A stretch of 64,000 nt of DNA. Source: an uncultured Bacilli bacterium. Lineage in GTDB: Bacteria > Bacillota_I > Bacilli_A > RF39 > UBA660. The translations under genes were made by a program, and so were the position numbers. Positions 26,958 to 35,783 of the stretch are shown here, piece after piece. The stretch covers positions 1 through 64,000 of the forward strand of contig CAKOHW010000002.1 of the NCBI GenBank assembly GCA_934086185.1. The letters run 5' to 3'. Below the pieces are notes generated by a model. That model was not told the DNA's origin. It saw nothing but the letters and a program-made list of their open reading frames with translations, and made no database searches. Within the stretch, counting starts at the first letter, position 1. The number at the start of each line of letters is the position of its first letter.

Positions 26958-28775
26958 TTATTTTACTATATAAGGATTAGACTGTGTACCATCACCTTTA
27001 GAAATTTTAACAGATGATAGCAAAGTTATTGATGGTCTAAAATAATCATATTCTTGAGCACTTAATCCCGACCTATTATCGACAGTAAATAAATCTTCAA
27101 TATAAGAGTTATCGATAGGCACTGTAGCAAAAGCAGAAAATGTAAACCAAGGAAAAGAAGAATAATTATTAAATAAATAAGATGTACTGTACTGTCCAGA
27201 ATGTCTTTCAGATATTAAACCAGTATATGCTACCTCATCTGCTGTTAATATTCCTACATACATATCATCATCTGCATTAAGATAATAAGACAATTTTCTT
27301 CCTTGGCATTTAAAGGTTGGGTTTTTATCGGTAACTATTCTTGTATAAGCATTAGAGTATATTACACTATCTTCTGATGGCTCTTCAACATAATCATAAC
27401 ACCATTCATCAACCTTTAACTTATCTATATATGATGTCAAATACTTTTCTTGAAATTTATATATTATAAAATCAAAGCCAGAATTTAGCATATCTTCTTC
27501 CAATTTTTGTGTATTTTCATTTATCCACTCTCCTGTATAAGATGAATTATCACATTCAACATTTTTATCTTCTAATATTAATTTTGTGGAACCATCGCCT
27601 TCGATACGCACTATTCTCCAACACATTCCAGCAAAATTCACAAAATTGTCTTCTACTCCGCCTCTAAAATAGTAACTTGTTCCATAATCGTCATTAGCTA
27701 TACTTAATTCTTTTTCTGTAGATTTAAGTACAGTTTTCACTTCTGAATATTTTATAGTTGAATTGATTTCCGAAATATTTGTTGAAATTTTATAAATATT
27801 ATACTGAGTTTTAGTATTTGCTATAGTTGGCACATTAGTACTCCAAACCGCATATTTTCCAACTAAACTATTTGCCATTGCAATCGTGTATTTAGTTGTA
27901 ACTACTGTGGGATTTACTAAAGTGAATTTTCCAGTAGTTTCATCAACTATATAATCATCTGCATATGATATATAATAATCAGTTGCATTATTTAATGTTA
28001 ATGTTTTTGATAAAAATGCTGGATTATTTTCTTTAAGAAATACAAATGAACTAACTTCTTTTGCTGGCTGAGTTTTTGGAATTTCTCTATATTCAGTACC
28101 ATTTAGTTTAAGCATCGAATTATCAATTATTGCTTTCTTTAACGTATTTATATCATTTTTGTATGGATTATTCATAATTAGTGAATTTATATCAATTATA
28201 TTTACCTTTGCATTATATGTTTTATTCATATCATCACTTTGATCAACATTCATTTCTTTATATGTTACTATTAATTTATACACTTGTGTATGTGTCGTAT
28301 CTATTGTATTTGTTGTCATTAATGACATTGTACTTGTACTTGGAAATTGTTTTCCTGTATCCACTCCATTACACATTCCATCTACTGTTCCAGTTATAGT
28401 TCCATCACTTGCTAAACTAAATCCTTCCTTTAAATATGAGGTACATGTTAATGTATATTCTAAATCTTCTTGACGAGTTAATTCATTAACAATATCTTCT
28501 AATGCTGCACCATACGTTACAGTACTATCACCTATATTGGTTGCTGTAAATATTTTTTCTACAGAATATCCTGGTTCTGCATTAGATATTCCATGTACTA
28601 CATTAGTATTTTCTCCATACTCTAATACTAAATTAGCAGTTGTTACACTTATCGATTTCTCGTTAGTGTTTCCTTGTATTCTTGTCAAAAAATACGCATA
28701 TGTTAATCCTAGTAATGCTAATAATACTATTGTTATTCCTACCACACTAAATGTTATTCTTTGTTTTCTATTCAT
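26958..28775 (-). CDS. TasA-like surface protein paralog A
   Basis: The 605-aa protein starts with a hydrophobic helix and the family signature GLTYAYFLTRIQGNTN, then a TasA/camelysin-like beta domain (about residues 35-180), a central unknown part, and a C-terminal module YYFRGGVEDNFVNFAGMCWR with RIEGDGSTKL and a GDGTQSNPYIV end. The same signature and modules occur in the paralogs at 49731-51620 and (N-terminal part only) 54977-56317. No LPXTG signal is present, so it is likely membrane-anchored by the N-terminus or secreted as fibre subunits. ATG at 28775 (MNRKQR) matches the paralog starts better than 28787. Upstream lies a conserved hairpin leader with a C9 tract. Confidence 0.8.
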   Translation of the reverse strand: MNRKQRITFSVVGITIVLLALLGLTYAYFLTRIQGNTNEKSISVTTANLVLEYGENTNVVHGISNAEPGYSVEKIFTATNIGDSTVTYGAALEDIVNELTRQEDLEYTLTCTSYLKEGFSLASDGTITGTVDGMCNGVDTGKQFPSTSTMSLMTTNTIDTTHTQVYKLIVTYKEMNVDQSDDMNKTYNAKVNIIDINSLIMNNPYKNDINTLKKAIIDNSMLKLNGTEYREIPKTQPAKEVSSFVFLKENNPAFLSKTLTLNNATDYYISYADDYIVDETTGKFTLVNPTVVTTKYTIAMANSLVGKYAVWSTNVPTIANTKTQYNIYKISTNISEINSTIKYSEVKTVLKSTEKELSIANDDYGTSYYFRGGVEDNFVNFAGMCWRIVRIEGDGSTKLILEDKNVECDNSSYTGEWINENTQKLEEDMLNSGFDFIIYKFQEKYLTSYIDKLKVDEWCYDYVEEPSEDSVIYSNAYTRIVTDKNPTFKCQGRKLSYYLNADDDMYVGILTADEVAYTGLISERHSGQYSTSYLFNNYSSFPWFTFSAFATVPIDNSYIEDLFTVDNRSGLSAQEYDYFRPSITLLSSVKISKGDGTQSNPYIVK

Positions 28776-28824
28776 ATATAACACCATACTCTCTACTATA
28801 ATTTATAAAAGCCTGCATAAACAC

Positions 28825-28932
28825 AAAAAAATTATATAATTATTAACCCCCCCCCGACCAAACTTTTGTTCGAGAAAGAATTAGGTTATATAATTCTGTG
28901 CTTTTATAAAATATTTTTTAATTTTAAGTACT
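28825..28932 (-). promoter_or_regulatory. Conserved structured leader with terminator geometry (copy A)
   Basis: Nearly identical over about 105 nt to 56338-56441. In minus-strand sense it runs from AGTACT through ATATTTTATAAAAGCACAG (likely promoter and start), then AATTATATAA (28886-28895), a long inner hairpin, and TTATATAATT (28830-28839) closing the outer stem, directly followed by seven Ts. The loop carries nine consecutive Cs on the plus strand (28847-28855), where copy B has only CTCCT. Confidence 0.75.
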
Positions 28933-28957
28933 CTCTATACTCTACTTACATTCTATC

Positions 28958-28987
28958 AAAAAAAGATATTTCATTCAATATCTTTTT
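28958..28987. repeat. 30-bp direct repeat flanking the IS30 element, left copy
   Basis: Seven As, GATATTTCATTCAATATC and five Ts are repeated exactly at 30162-30191, in the same orientation. The repeat is itself a hairpin with T-run, that is, a terminator. Confidence 0.9.
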
Positions 28988-29005
28988 CCTAAATTGAAAT
29001 TTGAA

Positions 29006-29030
29006 CCGCACCACTAGGGTGCGGCTTTTT
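29006..29030 (+). terminator. Terminator in the left end of the IS
   Basis: CCGCACC and GGTGCGG form a 7-bp GC-rich stem followed by CTTTTT. It would stop transcription entering the IS from outside, limiting read-in expression of transposase. Confidence 0.75.
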
Positions 29031-29040
29031 GATATAATAA

Positions 29041-29069
29041 AGGAGCCAATTCCCGGCAAGGAGGCTCCT
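29041..29069 (+). promoter_or_regulatory. Hairpin sequestering the transposase ribosome-binding site
   Basis: AGGAGCC (29041-29047) pairs with GGCTCCT (29063-29069). The Shine-Dalgarno AAGGAGG (29058-29064) lies partly in the 3' arm, and the ATG is at 29072. In long read-through transcripts the site would be hidden, as known for IS10-type fold-back control. Confidence 0.6.
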
Positions 29070-29071
29070 AT

Positions 29072-29980
29072 ATGAATTATAAACAATTAACCGAAAAAAA
29101 GAAAGTAGAAATTGATATTTTATTAGCACAAGGATTTTCAATGAGAGAAGTTGGAAGAAGACTCGGAATAAATCATTCTACAATTTCAAGATATAAGGCA
29201 GGTATATATAAAAAAAGAAAAATTGATATAAATAAGAAATATGAAATATTTATAAAATACTTATTTGATCATTATGATCGAAGAATATGTTCTATAGAAA
29301 TATGTGTAAATAGATTTAAAAAAGGACATATTTTTGCAAATTGTCCATCAGTTAAACAAGTGTATAATTGGATAAATGATGGTAAAATATTTTTGAGTAA
29401 AGATAAATTATGCTATAAAAAAAGAAAAGGCAAAAAAACTGGTATGATGGCCCATTTTAAATGGAACTTAGATAATAAAACAGTGTTGCCAATAAGTTTA
29501 AGACCAAAGTATATTGAAAATAGAACGGAAGTAGGACATTTAGAAATAGATTCCATAATTGGAAAAAGAAATGAATACGACTCAATAGTTTCAATAGTAG
29601 ATAGATGTACAAGAAAACTATGGTTAATAAAATCAGAATATAAAAACGAATATTATACAAATAAAATAATATATGATTTTATAATAAAAAATGATATAAA
29701 AGTAAAATCTATAACAGTAGATAATGGACTATAATTTAATGCGTTAGGAATAGCTGCAAAGAAGCTTGGAGTAAAACTATATAAATGTGATCCTTACTGT
29801 TCGTTTCAAAGAGGGACAAATGAAAGAATGAATGCGATGGTAAGGAGATTTTTACCAAAAGGTTATTCCTTAAAAACAGTAACGCAATATTATTTAGATA
29901 ATATAGCATTTGAAATAAACTATATGCCGAAAAAGATATTTGGATTTAAAAGTGCATTTGAAAAAGAATTGGAATATTAA
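29072..29980 (+). pseudogene. IS30-family transposase with premature stop
   Basis: The first 220 codons give an N-terminal helix-turn-helix (MREVGRRLGINHSTISRYKAG) and the DDE core start (HLEIDSIIGK; SIVDRC; ITVDNGL). The frame then meets TAA at 29732-29734, where family members have Glu (DNGxEF; GAA to TAA is one substitution). Reading continues in the same frame through FNALGIAAKKLG, the GTNERMNAMVRRFLPKG segment with the catalytic Glu, and ends at 29980. Full length would be 302 aa. The rest of the frame is intact, so the mutation looks recent; the truncated product lacks the last catalytic residue. Confidence 0.9.
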
Positions 29981-30020
29981 ATTTTATTTGAAAGAAAATT
30001 ATAATATATTCTGTTTTTTA

Positions 30021-30060
30021 GTCAATGATAAAATAAACACAAAGTGTCATTGACAAAAAA
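30021..30060. terminator. Hairpin near the right end of the IS
   Basis: GTCAATGA (30021-30028) and TCATTGAC (30047-30054) form an 8-bp stem, with T-runs on both sides depending on strand. It probably terminates transposase transcription and shields it from the argS side. Confidence 0.6.
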
Positions 30061-30160
30061 ACAAAATATATAAAAAAAACGATAACAAATAAAAGAAAAA
30101 TTGACTAATATTTATTATCTGATAAAATTAAATTAAGTGGTGCGGTTGAAATTACAATAT

Positions 30161-30192
30161 AAAAAAAAGATATTTCATTCAATATCTTTTTT
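30161..30192 (-). terminator. Terminator of argS, equal to the right copy of the 30-bp repeat
   Basis: AAAGATATT and AATATCTTT arms with a short loop lie four bases after the argS stop and end in T8 in minus-strand sense. The same 30 bp stand at 28958-28987 on the far side of the IS. Confidence 0.85.
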
Positions 30193-30195
30193 ATA

Positions 30196-31935
30196 CTATA
30201 TTTTATCAGGAACACTTATACCTAATATATTTAATAAATACATATTAGTTTCATACACTAAATTTGTTAAAGTTATATAACTAATCTTTTTATCTATATC
30301 AGTCTCATTATTAACATTTACATTACTATAAAAAGCATTATAACTATTAGTTAATTTATAAAGATATTCACATATTTCATTTAAACTTCTTTGTTCAAAT
30401 GCTTTAATCATAGTATTCTTTAAATTCAATAAATTAATAATTATATCTCTTTCTTCTTTAGTAGATAACTTAATATATTTATCTTTTTTTATATCACATT
30501 TATTTAATAATGATCTCATTCTAACTGTACTATATAAAAGATATGGTCCAGTTTTACCATTAATATCACTAAATTTAATAGGATCAAAAACATAATCACT
30601 ACTTCTATTAGGTAATAAATCTGCATACTTAATAGCAGCAATAGCTAAACTCATAGCAACACTATCTTTTTCTTCATCTGGTACATTATCTTTAATTATT
30701 TTTATTGTTTCATTTTTAACAACATTTATTAATTCATCTAAACTCATAACTCCACCATCACGAGTTTTAAAAGGTTTACCATCTGGCCCATTCATAGTTC
30801 CAAACCCAAACCATTCTAAATCAATATCTTTAGATACTATATTAGTTTTATAAGCCGCTCTAAATGCTTCAATAAAATGTAATTCTTGTCTTATATCAGT
30901 TAAATAAAACATTTTATTAAATTTAAATCTTTTAACTCTAGAATATAATGTAGCAAGTTCAGTAGTATCATATAAAACTCCACCATTACTTTTAATTAAT
31001 ATTACTGGAGGTATCTCCCTAATATCATTTTCTTCTTTTACATTTATTACAGTTGCTCCATTGCTAATTTCTGTATAATTATTATTTATTAAATAATCAA
31101 GTAATGGTTTAATATATGGATCAGCATCTGCTTCTCCTTCCCATAAATCAAAAGTAGCACCAAGTAAAGTATATAAACGTTTAATATCATCTACTGATAA
31201 TTTATAAAAACTCTTCCATAAATCATATATACCACGTTCTTTATTTTGTAATCTATTTGTAAATTCTCTTGCCTCTTCTAAATATTCATTATCTTCTTTA
31301 GCTCTACTACTAGCATAAGGATATATTTGATTTAGCTCATCAATAGTAACTGGACATTGACTTGGATATTCTCCAACATAGTCTTTATCAAAATAAGGTA
31401 AATCAGGATATCTTTTACTTATTTCACAAATAATTAATCCCATTGGTCTACCCCAATCTCCTAAATGTACATCACTTATTGTTTTATATCCTATTGCTTC
31501 ACTTAATCTCTTTATTGCTTCTCCAATATTTGGGCTTCTTAAATGTCCAGCATGTAAAGCTTTAGCAACATTAGCACCACCATAATCCAAAAATATTATT
31601 TCATCTGTATCTATATGATATGTATTTATACTAAAATCATTATTTACTTCATTAATATATTTTATTAATAGATCATCACTTAATGTAACATTAATAAAAC
31701 CAGGTCCAGCAATATTTACATCTTTAAAATAATTAGTTTCTTCCAACTTGCTTACTATCATATTTGCAATATCTCTAGGATTTTTTTTATAAATACCTGC
31801 TAACTTCATACATCCATTATATTGATAATCTCCTAAATCGGGTCTATTAGATTGTGCTAATTTAACATCATCTTCTAATTCTAATTCTTTTAATATATCT
31901 TTAAAAATACCCTCTAAAAAGTTAATTAAATTCAT
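30196..31935 (-). CDS. argS: Arginyl-tRNA synthetase
   Basis: ArgS charges tRNA-Arg with arginine. The protein has the N-terminal Add1 domain, the HIGH-type motif in NVAKALHAGHLRSPNIG, the ArgRS catalytic core (FGFGTMNGPDGKPFKTRDGG, which replaces a KMSKS loop) and the C-terminal DALR anticodon-binding domain with SVRMRSLL-like TVRMRSLLNKC. About 579 aa is normal. The frame opens at 31971, but GGGAAG precedes the ATG at 31935 (MNLINF), where family members start. Class I fold; high confidence. Confidence 0.96.
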   Translation of the reverse strand: MNLINFLEGIFKDILKELELEDDVKLAQSNRPDLGDYQYNGCMKLAGIYKKNPRDIANMIVSKLEETNYFKDVNIAGPGFINVTLSDDLLIKYINEVNNDFSINTYHIDTDEIIFLDYGGANVAKALHAGHLRSPNIGEAIKRLSEAIGYKTISDVHLGDWGRPMGLIICEISKRYPDLPYFDKDYVGEYPSQCPVTIDELNQIYPYASSRAKEDNEYLEEAREFTNRLQNKERGIYDLWKSFYKLSVDDIKRLYTLLGATFDLWEGEADADPYIKPLLDYLINNNYTEISNGATVINVKEENDIREIPPVILIKSNGGVLYDTTELATLYSRVKRFKFNKMFYLTDIRQELHFIEAFRAAYKTNIVSKDIDLEWFGFGTMNGPDGKPFKTRDGGVMSLDELINVVKNETIKIIKDNVPDEEKDSVAMSLAIAAIKYADLLPNRSSDYVFDPIKFSDINGKTGPYLLYSTVRMRSLLNKCDIKKDKYIKLSTKEERDIIINLLNLKNTMIKAFEQRSLNEICEYLYKLTNSYNAFYSNVNVNNETDIDKKISYITLTNLVYETNMYLLNILGISVPDKI

Positions 31936-32022
31936 GTAATCACTTCCCTTTTTGCCATTTAAATATATCATATATTAAAAAAAATGTATATAAAAATTAG
32001 AGATATACTCTAATTAATATTA

Positions 32023-33528
32023 TTATTTTTTAGTTGTAGTTGATGCTGTTGTAGTTTCTTTATATTTATTTGTTTCTAAAATATCATCTAATTTCTTTTT
32101 AGCTTCCATAACAGTTTCTTCTTTAGGATTCATTACATAAACTCTCGAACTACCAGTTGAATATGTTGTATTAGAAGCATCACTACCATCAACTGAATAA
32201 GTTTCAATCTCCCAAGCATCATTACTCTTAATTTGTTTTTTAACTAATTTAGTAACAGATTTTTGATCTATATTAGTTATAACAGAATCAGATACACTAC
32301 CTAATAAACTATTATATTTAACTATTATTGACGGACTCATAGCTTTATCTATTATTGCCTTTAAAACTAACATTTGATTTTCTATTCTACCTCTATCACC
32401 ACCAGCAATAGTATGACGAGTTCTTGATAATGCTAATGCTTGTTCACCATTTAATTCTTGCTCACCTTTTCTTAAACAAATTTTATTTGAACTAGTTCTA
32501 GAACTTGTTTGTTCGCAAAAATTAACAGGTACATCAACAGTAATACCACCTAATTTTTCTACTATATTAACAAATGTAGTAAAATTAACTCTTGCATAAT
32601 AATCAACTTTAATATCATATAAATCTTCTAATGTACCAACAGATTCTTCAATACCATAAACACCAGCATGAGTTAATTTATCCATAGATTTTTTACTATG
32701 TAATTTAACATAATAATCACGAGGAGTATTTACCATTAAAATCTTATTCTTACTAGGATTAACAGCAACTAATATGTTTACATCACTTCTAGCCTTAGAT
32801 TCAACTTTACCATTAGTATCAACACCACTTATATAAAATACAAAATTATCTTTAGCAACATTTTTATTACTTTTTATAGTTTTTATATAATTAGTTATAT
32901 TAAAACTATATATTTTTTTAATATTATCATATTCATCAGTATCTTCTTGTAATAAATCAATACTAGAATCTAATGCAACTACACTATCTATTTCATTATT
33001 TTCTAAATCATCTAATGCTTCATTAACATCTTTATACTCTACCATATCAAACTCAATTTTATTAGATAACTTATCAATTACTTTTTCTTTATTTTCATCT
33101 TCTATAACACCTATAGTTTTGTCACTCAAATCATTTACTTTTTCATATTCACTATCTTTAAGAACATATAATGAATAACTATCTGTTCTTATTCCAGTAT
33201 CAAATATTTTATTAAAGAAACTTAATGTACCAACTGAATATAAACAAACCATAATTAATATTAAAGTTAGTAATATACTTGGTATAGAAAATATTACTTT
33301 AATAGCTTTCTTTAATCTTTTATTATTTAATATTTTAAATAAACCAAATACAATTAATCCACCAAATATAATTAACATAGATAAATATTGAATTGGTAAT
33401 AATTCAAAATAAATTATAAAACCTACACTTACAACAAATGATATTATAAGTAATACCGATACAATTTTAAAAAATAAATCATTTTTTTTCTTATTACTTT
33501 TCTTAGTTACTTTTTTACTATTTTTCAT
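32023..33528 (-). CDS. LytR-CpsA-Psr (LCP) family cell-wall glycopolymer ligase
   Basis: LCP enzymes transfer teichoic acids or capsule chains from lipid carriers to peptidoglycan. The roughly 500-aa protein has a basic N-terminus, three hydrophobic segments in residues 20-115, and the extracellular LCP domain from about residue 240: LMVNTPRDYYVKL, KLTHAGVYG, DYYARVNFTTFVNIVEKLGG and GEQALALSRTRH with GDRGRIENQ, all of which contact the prenyl-phosphate substrate. A GTG at 33543 extends the frame, but GTGGAG at nine bases from ATG 33528 favours the latter. Consistent with the LTA-type envelope. Confidence 0.92.
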   Translation of the reverse strand: MKNSKKVTKKSNKKKNDLFFKIVSVLLIISFVVSVGFIIYFELLPIQYLSMLIIFGGLIVFGLFKILNNKRLKKAIKVIFSIPSILLTLILIMVCLYSVGTLSFFNKIFDTGIRTDSYSLYVLKDSEYEKVNDLSDKTIGVIEDENKEKVIDKLSNKIEFDMVEYKDVNEALDDLENNEIDSVVALDSSIDLLQEDTDEYDNIKKIYSFNITNYIKTIKSNKNVAKDNFVFYISGVDTNGKVESKARSDVNILVAVNPSKNKILMVNTPRDYYVKLHSKKSMDKLTHAGVYGIEESVGTLEDLYDIKVDYYARVNFTTFVNIVEKLGGITVDVPVNFCEQTSSRTSSNKICLRKGEQELNGEQALALSRTRHTIAGGDRGRIENQMLVLKAIIDKAMSPSIIVKYNSLLGSVSDSVITNIDQKSVTKLVKKQIKSNDAWEIETYSVDGSDASNTTYSTGSSRVYVMNPKEETVMEAKKKLDDILETNKYKETTTASTTTKK

Positions 33529-33689
33529 TATACATGTCTCCACTCATTAATATTCATAAAGAATACACACGTTAATATTATCACTAATTATATAATTAAT
33601 TAAAGATTTTAAAAACATTTTACATCATTATTTACATAAAATAATAAGCACACTATTAGTATGCTCAATATCAATTTAATTATAATAAA

Positions 33690-34046
33690 TTATACCCATC
33701 TAGAAAAATATATATTTCTTGTATAACCTTCTTGGTACTTTTCAAATATCTTTAAAATTGCATTTATCATAACATCAATTATATTACTTCCTCTTTTAAT
33801 ACGCAATTTTAATAATTCATTTTGAGTTTCTTTTCTAAAACTATAATCATCTATATATTTAGATAAAACATAATCTAAATCTTCTATCTTTTTTAATTCA
33901 TCTTTATTGTTTTCATCTATATTAAATATGTAATCACTATAAATATTAATAATTTTTAAAGTTATAAAATCTTCTTCATCGAATTCAAAATTATTAATTC
34001 TATAATAATTAGGACAATGACTTAAAATTATTTTATTTTTCTTCAT
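33690..34046 (-). CDS. Hypothetical protein, 118 aa
   Basis: No family recognised. The protein is soluble, acidic in the middle and basic towards the C-terminus, with HCPNYYRINNFEFDEEDF near the start. GAAGGTAGTG precedes the ATG. It is followed by a weak hairpin (about 33648-33666). It stands alone between the LCP gene and the InlB-repeat surface protein. Confidence 0.55.
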   Translation of the reverse strand: MKKNKIILSHCPNYYRINNFEFDEEDFITLKIINIYSDYIFNIDENNKDELKKIEDLDYVLSKYIDDYSFRKETQNELLKLRIKRGSNIIDVMINAILKIFEKYQEGYTRNIYFSRWV

Positions 34047-34096
34047 ATTATCACTACCTTCAAGTATAATTCAATTATAATATATGATAAAAAAAA

Positions 34097-34114
34097 AGTC
34101 TACATTTGTAGACT
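34097..34114 (-). terminator. Terminator of the InlB-repeat surface protein
   Basis: AGTCTACA and TGTAGACT form a perfect 8-bp stem with a 2-nt loop; nine Ts follow in minus-strand sense. Confidence 0.85.
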
Positions 34115-34122
34115 AATTTTTA

Positions 34123-35640
34123 TTAAATTTGTTTAAATAAATTCTTTTTCTTACTTACGTAATATATTCCACCAGCAATAGCACCTACAGCTACAAAACT
34201 AATTATATAAGATACTATACCAGTTTTTCCATTAGTTGTTGTTCCAGTTTGTCCCCATTGAGCATATAGAATAACTGTTTTACTTTTATCACTAGTTATT
34301 TTGCCACCAGCATTTACACATTGTCCAGAACCATTTGGATTTGTACACCATTGTTTAAATGTCCATCCATCTCTAGTTGGTCCTTCAGCAACATCAACTG
34401 TTGCATTAAGTGCAATATTAGTTACTTCATCTGGAATGTTATTTACTGGATTACCATCAGCGTTTGCATCATATTTTAAGTTCCAGTTTCCTTCAGTTGG
34501 ATCTTCAGAAGTTGAACATGTTTTATATTCAACGCTTAATACAAAAGGCCAATAATAAGAACCATATACATCAAAATCTATATTTGCTGTAGTTGATGGA
34601 TTATTGTCAAATGTAGACTTTTCTACAGTTCCAACTTGTATACATTTACCAGCTACTATACAATCTTTACTTCTTCCACCATTTTCTTTATATTCAGTAC
34701 TTTCTATCCATTCTTTATAAGAATCATAACTATTTTTTATTGAATCATCAACTATATCTTTAACTGATTTTCCACCATCTCTTAAAGTATCAGCTTTGGT
34801 TTTTCCATCAGCTCCAGATACTCCATCTATATTTCCAAATACAAATAAAGTTCCATCATTTGTAGCATATCCAAATTTTTTATCACTTAAATCAGATGCA
34901 TTACTAAGTTTTCTTGTTATGGAAATAGGCATAAAATATTTTTTAGCAGAAATATTATATGAAAGTAACGATTCATCCACTGCACCATCAACATCATCTA
35001 TTAAATTTTGTAAAGTCTTTGTATCAAAAATTTCACTATCAGGTACTTCACTATTATTTTCATATTTACCACGATTAATAGTTGTTGAAATTCCTGAATA
35101 ATCTATATTTTTTTGAATTGTATGAATTTTAAATATATTTTCGTCATTTAATTTATCCCAACTATTAGATATAGGATTAAAATTAGCATCATAGTTTGAC
35201 CACTCACCATGTAATAATATTGCTGATGTATTATATTTACTGCCTTCAGGAAGAGTCGTAACAAATGAATTACCATATACTTTATAATCAGTATCAATCT
35301 TATAATATTCATTATTTTTACTTTTCTCTATCGCAGAATTATGCATTAAAAAGTAATCATGTATATTGTCGTCAGTAGTAACGTTATTAGACGTAACCTT
35401 TACTATTTCGGTTCCTTGAGGAAATTCAAACGGAAATTGAGTAGTAGTTTGATATCCTTTAGAACTATAAACATCCAAAATATTTCCAGCATAAAGTCCA
35501 TTAACATCTAAAAATAAATAATTCTGTAAATGATATTGACAATCATCATTTGCTGCTTTAACTTTTGGTAAATCCATAAACGGAATTAATACTGCTAAAG
35601 CTAAACCAATAACCCCAAGTTTTTTTATTATTTTTTTCAT
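34123..35640 (-). CDS. Secreted surface protein with InlB/Listeria-Bacteroides-type repeat and sorting-like tail
   Basis: The 505-aa protein has a signal peptide (KKLGVIGLALAVLIPFMDL, cleavage near KVKAA), a long unrecognised middle with few Cys, and one InlB-type repeat near residue 400-460 (DGWTFKQWCTNPNGSG ... TVILYAQWG). The C-terminus NGKTGIVSY, a hydrophobic helix and KKKNLFKQI has the layout of a sortase signal, with NGKTG in place of LPXTG. It may be a substrate of the sortase at 4922-5566 or of one elsewhere. It is monocistronic with its own terminator. Confidence 0.8.
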   Translation of the reverse strand: MKKIIKKLGVIGLALAVLIPFMDLPKVKAANDDCQYHLQNYLFLDVNGLYAGNILDVYSSKGYQTTTQFPFEFPQGTEIVKVTSNNVTTDDNIHDYFLMHNSAIEKSKNNEYYKIDTDYKVYGNSFVTTLPEGSKYNTSAILLHGEWSNYDANFNPISNSWDKLNDENIFKIHTIQKNIDYSGISTTINRGKYENNSEVPDSEIFDTKTLQNLIDDVDGAVDESLLSYNISAKKYFMPISITRKLSNASDLSDKKFGYATNDGTLFVFGNIDGVSGADGKTKADTLRDGGKSVKDIVDDSIKNSYDSYKEWIESTEYKENGGRSKDCIVAGKCIQVGTVEKSTFDNNPSTTANIDFDVYGSYYWPFVLSVEYKTCSTSEDPTEGNWNLKYDANADGNPVNNIPDEVTNIALNATVDVAEGPTRDGWTFKQWCTNPNGSGQCVNAGGKITSDKSKTVILYAQWGQTGTTTNGKTGIVSYIISFVAVGAIAGGIYYVSKKKNLFKQI

Positions 35641-35755
35641 AAAACCCTTCTTTCTTAGTTAGATATAACTATTACTATTTATATTTATACCCTACCTATA
35701 ATAAATTATAACATAAAACAAAAAAAATAAAAGACATTTTTCGACAAAAATGAAA

Positions 35756-35775
35756 AAAATGTAAAATTTTACATT
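35756..35775 (-). terminator. Terminator of cdsA-rseP
   Basis: AAATGTAAA/TTTACATTT palindrome followed by seven Ts in minus-strand sense, eight bases after the rseP stop. Confidence 0.7.
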
Positions 35776-35783
35776 TACACTTT

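Larger units (their letters stand above)
28996..30155 (+). mobile_element. IS30-family insertion sequence, about 1.16 kb
   Basis: Terminal inverted repeats GAAATTTGAACCGCACCACT (28996-29015) and the reverse complement of 30136-30155 agree at 18 of 20 positions. Between them lies one transposase gene with an IS30-type helix-turn-helix and DDE core. The left end contains a terminator and a hairpin masking the transposase ribosome site. The element sits between argS and surface-protein gene A, next to the leader of the latter. Confidence 0.9.

Noticed and set aside
28181..28839. Plus-strand ORFs opposite the N-terminal part of surface paralog A
   Set aside because: Complementary shadows of a Ser/Thr/Asn-rich gene; similar shadows appear opposite the other two paralogs.
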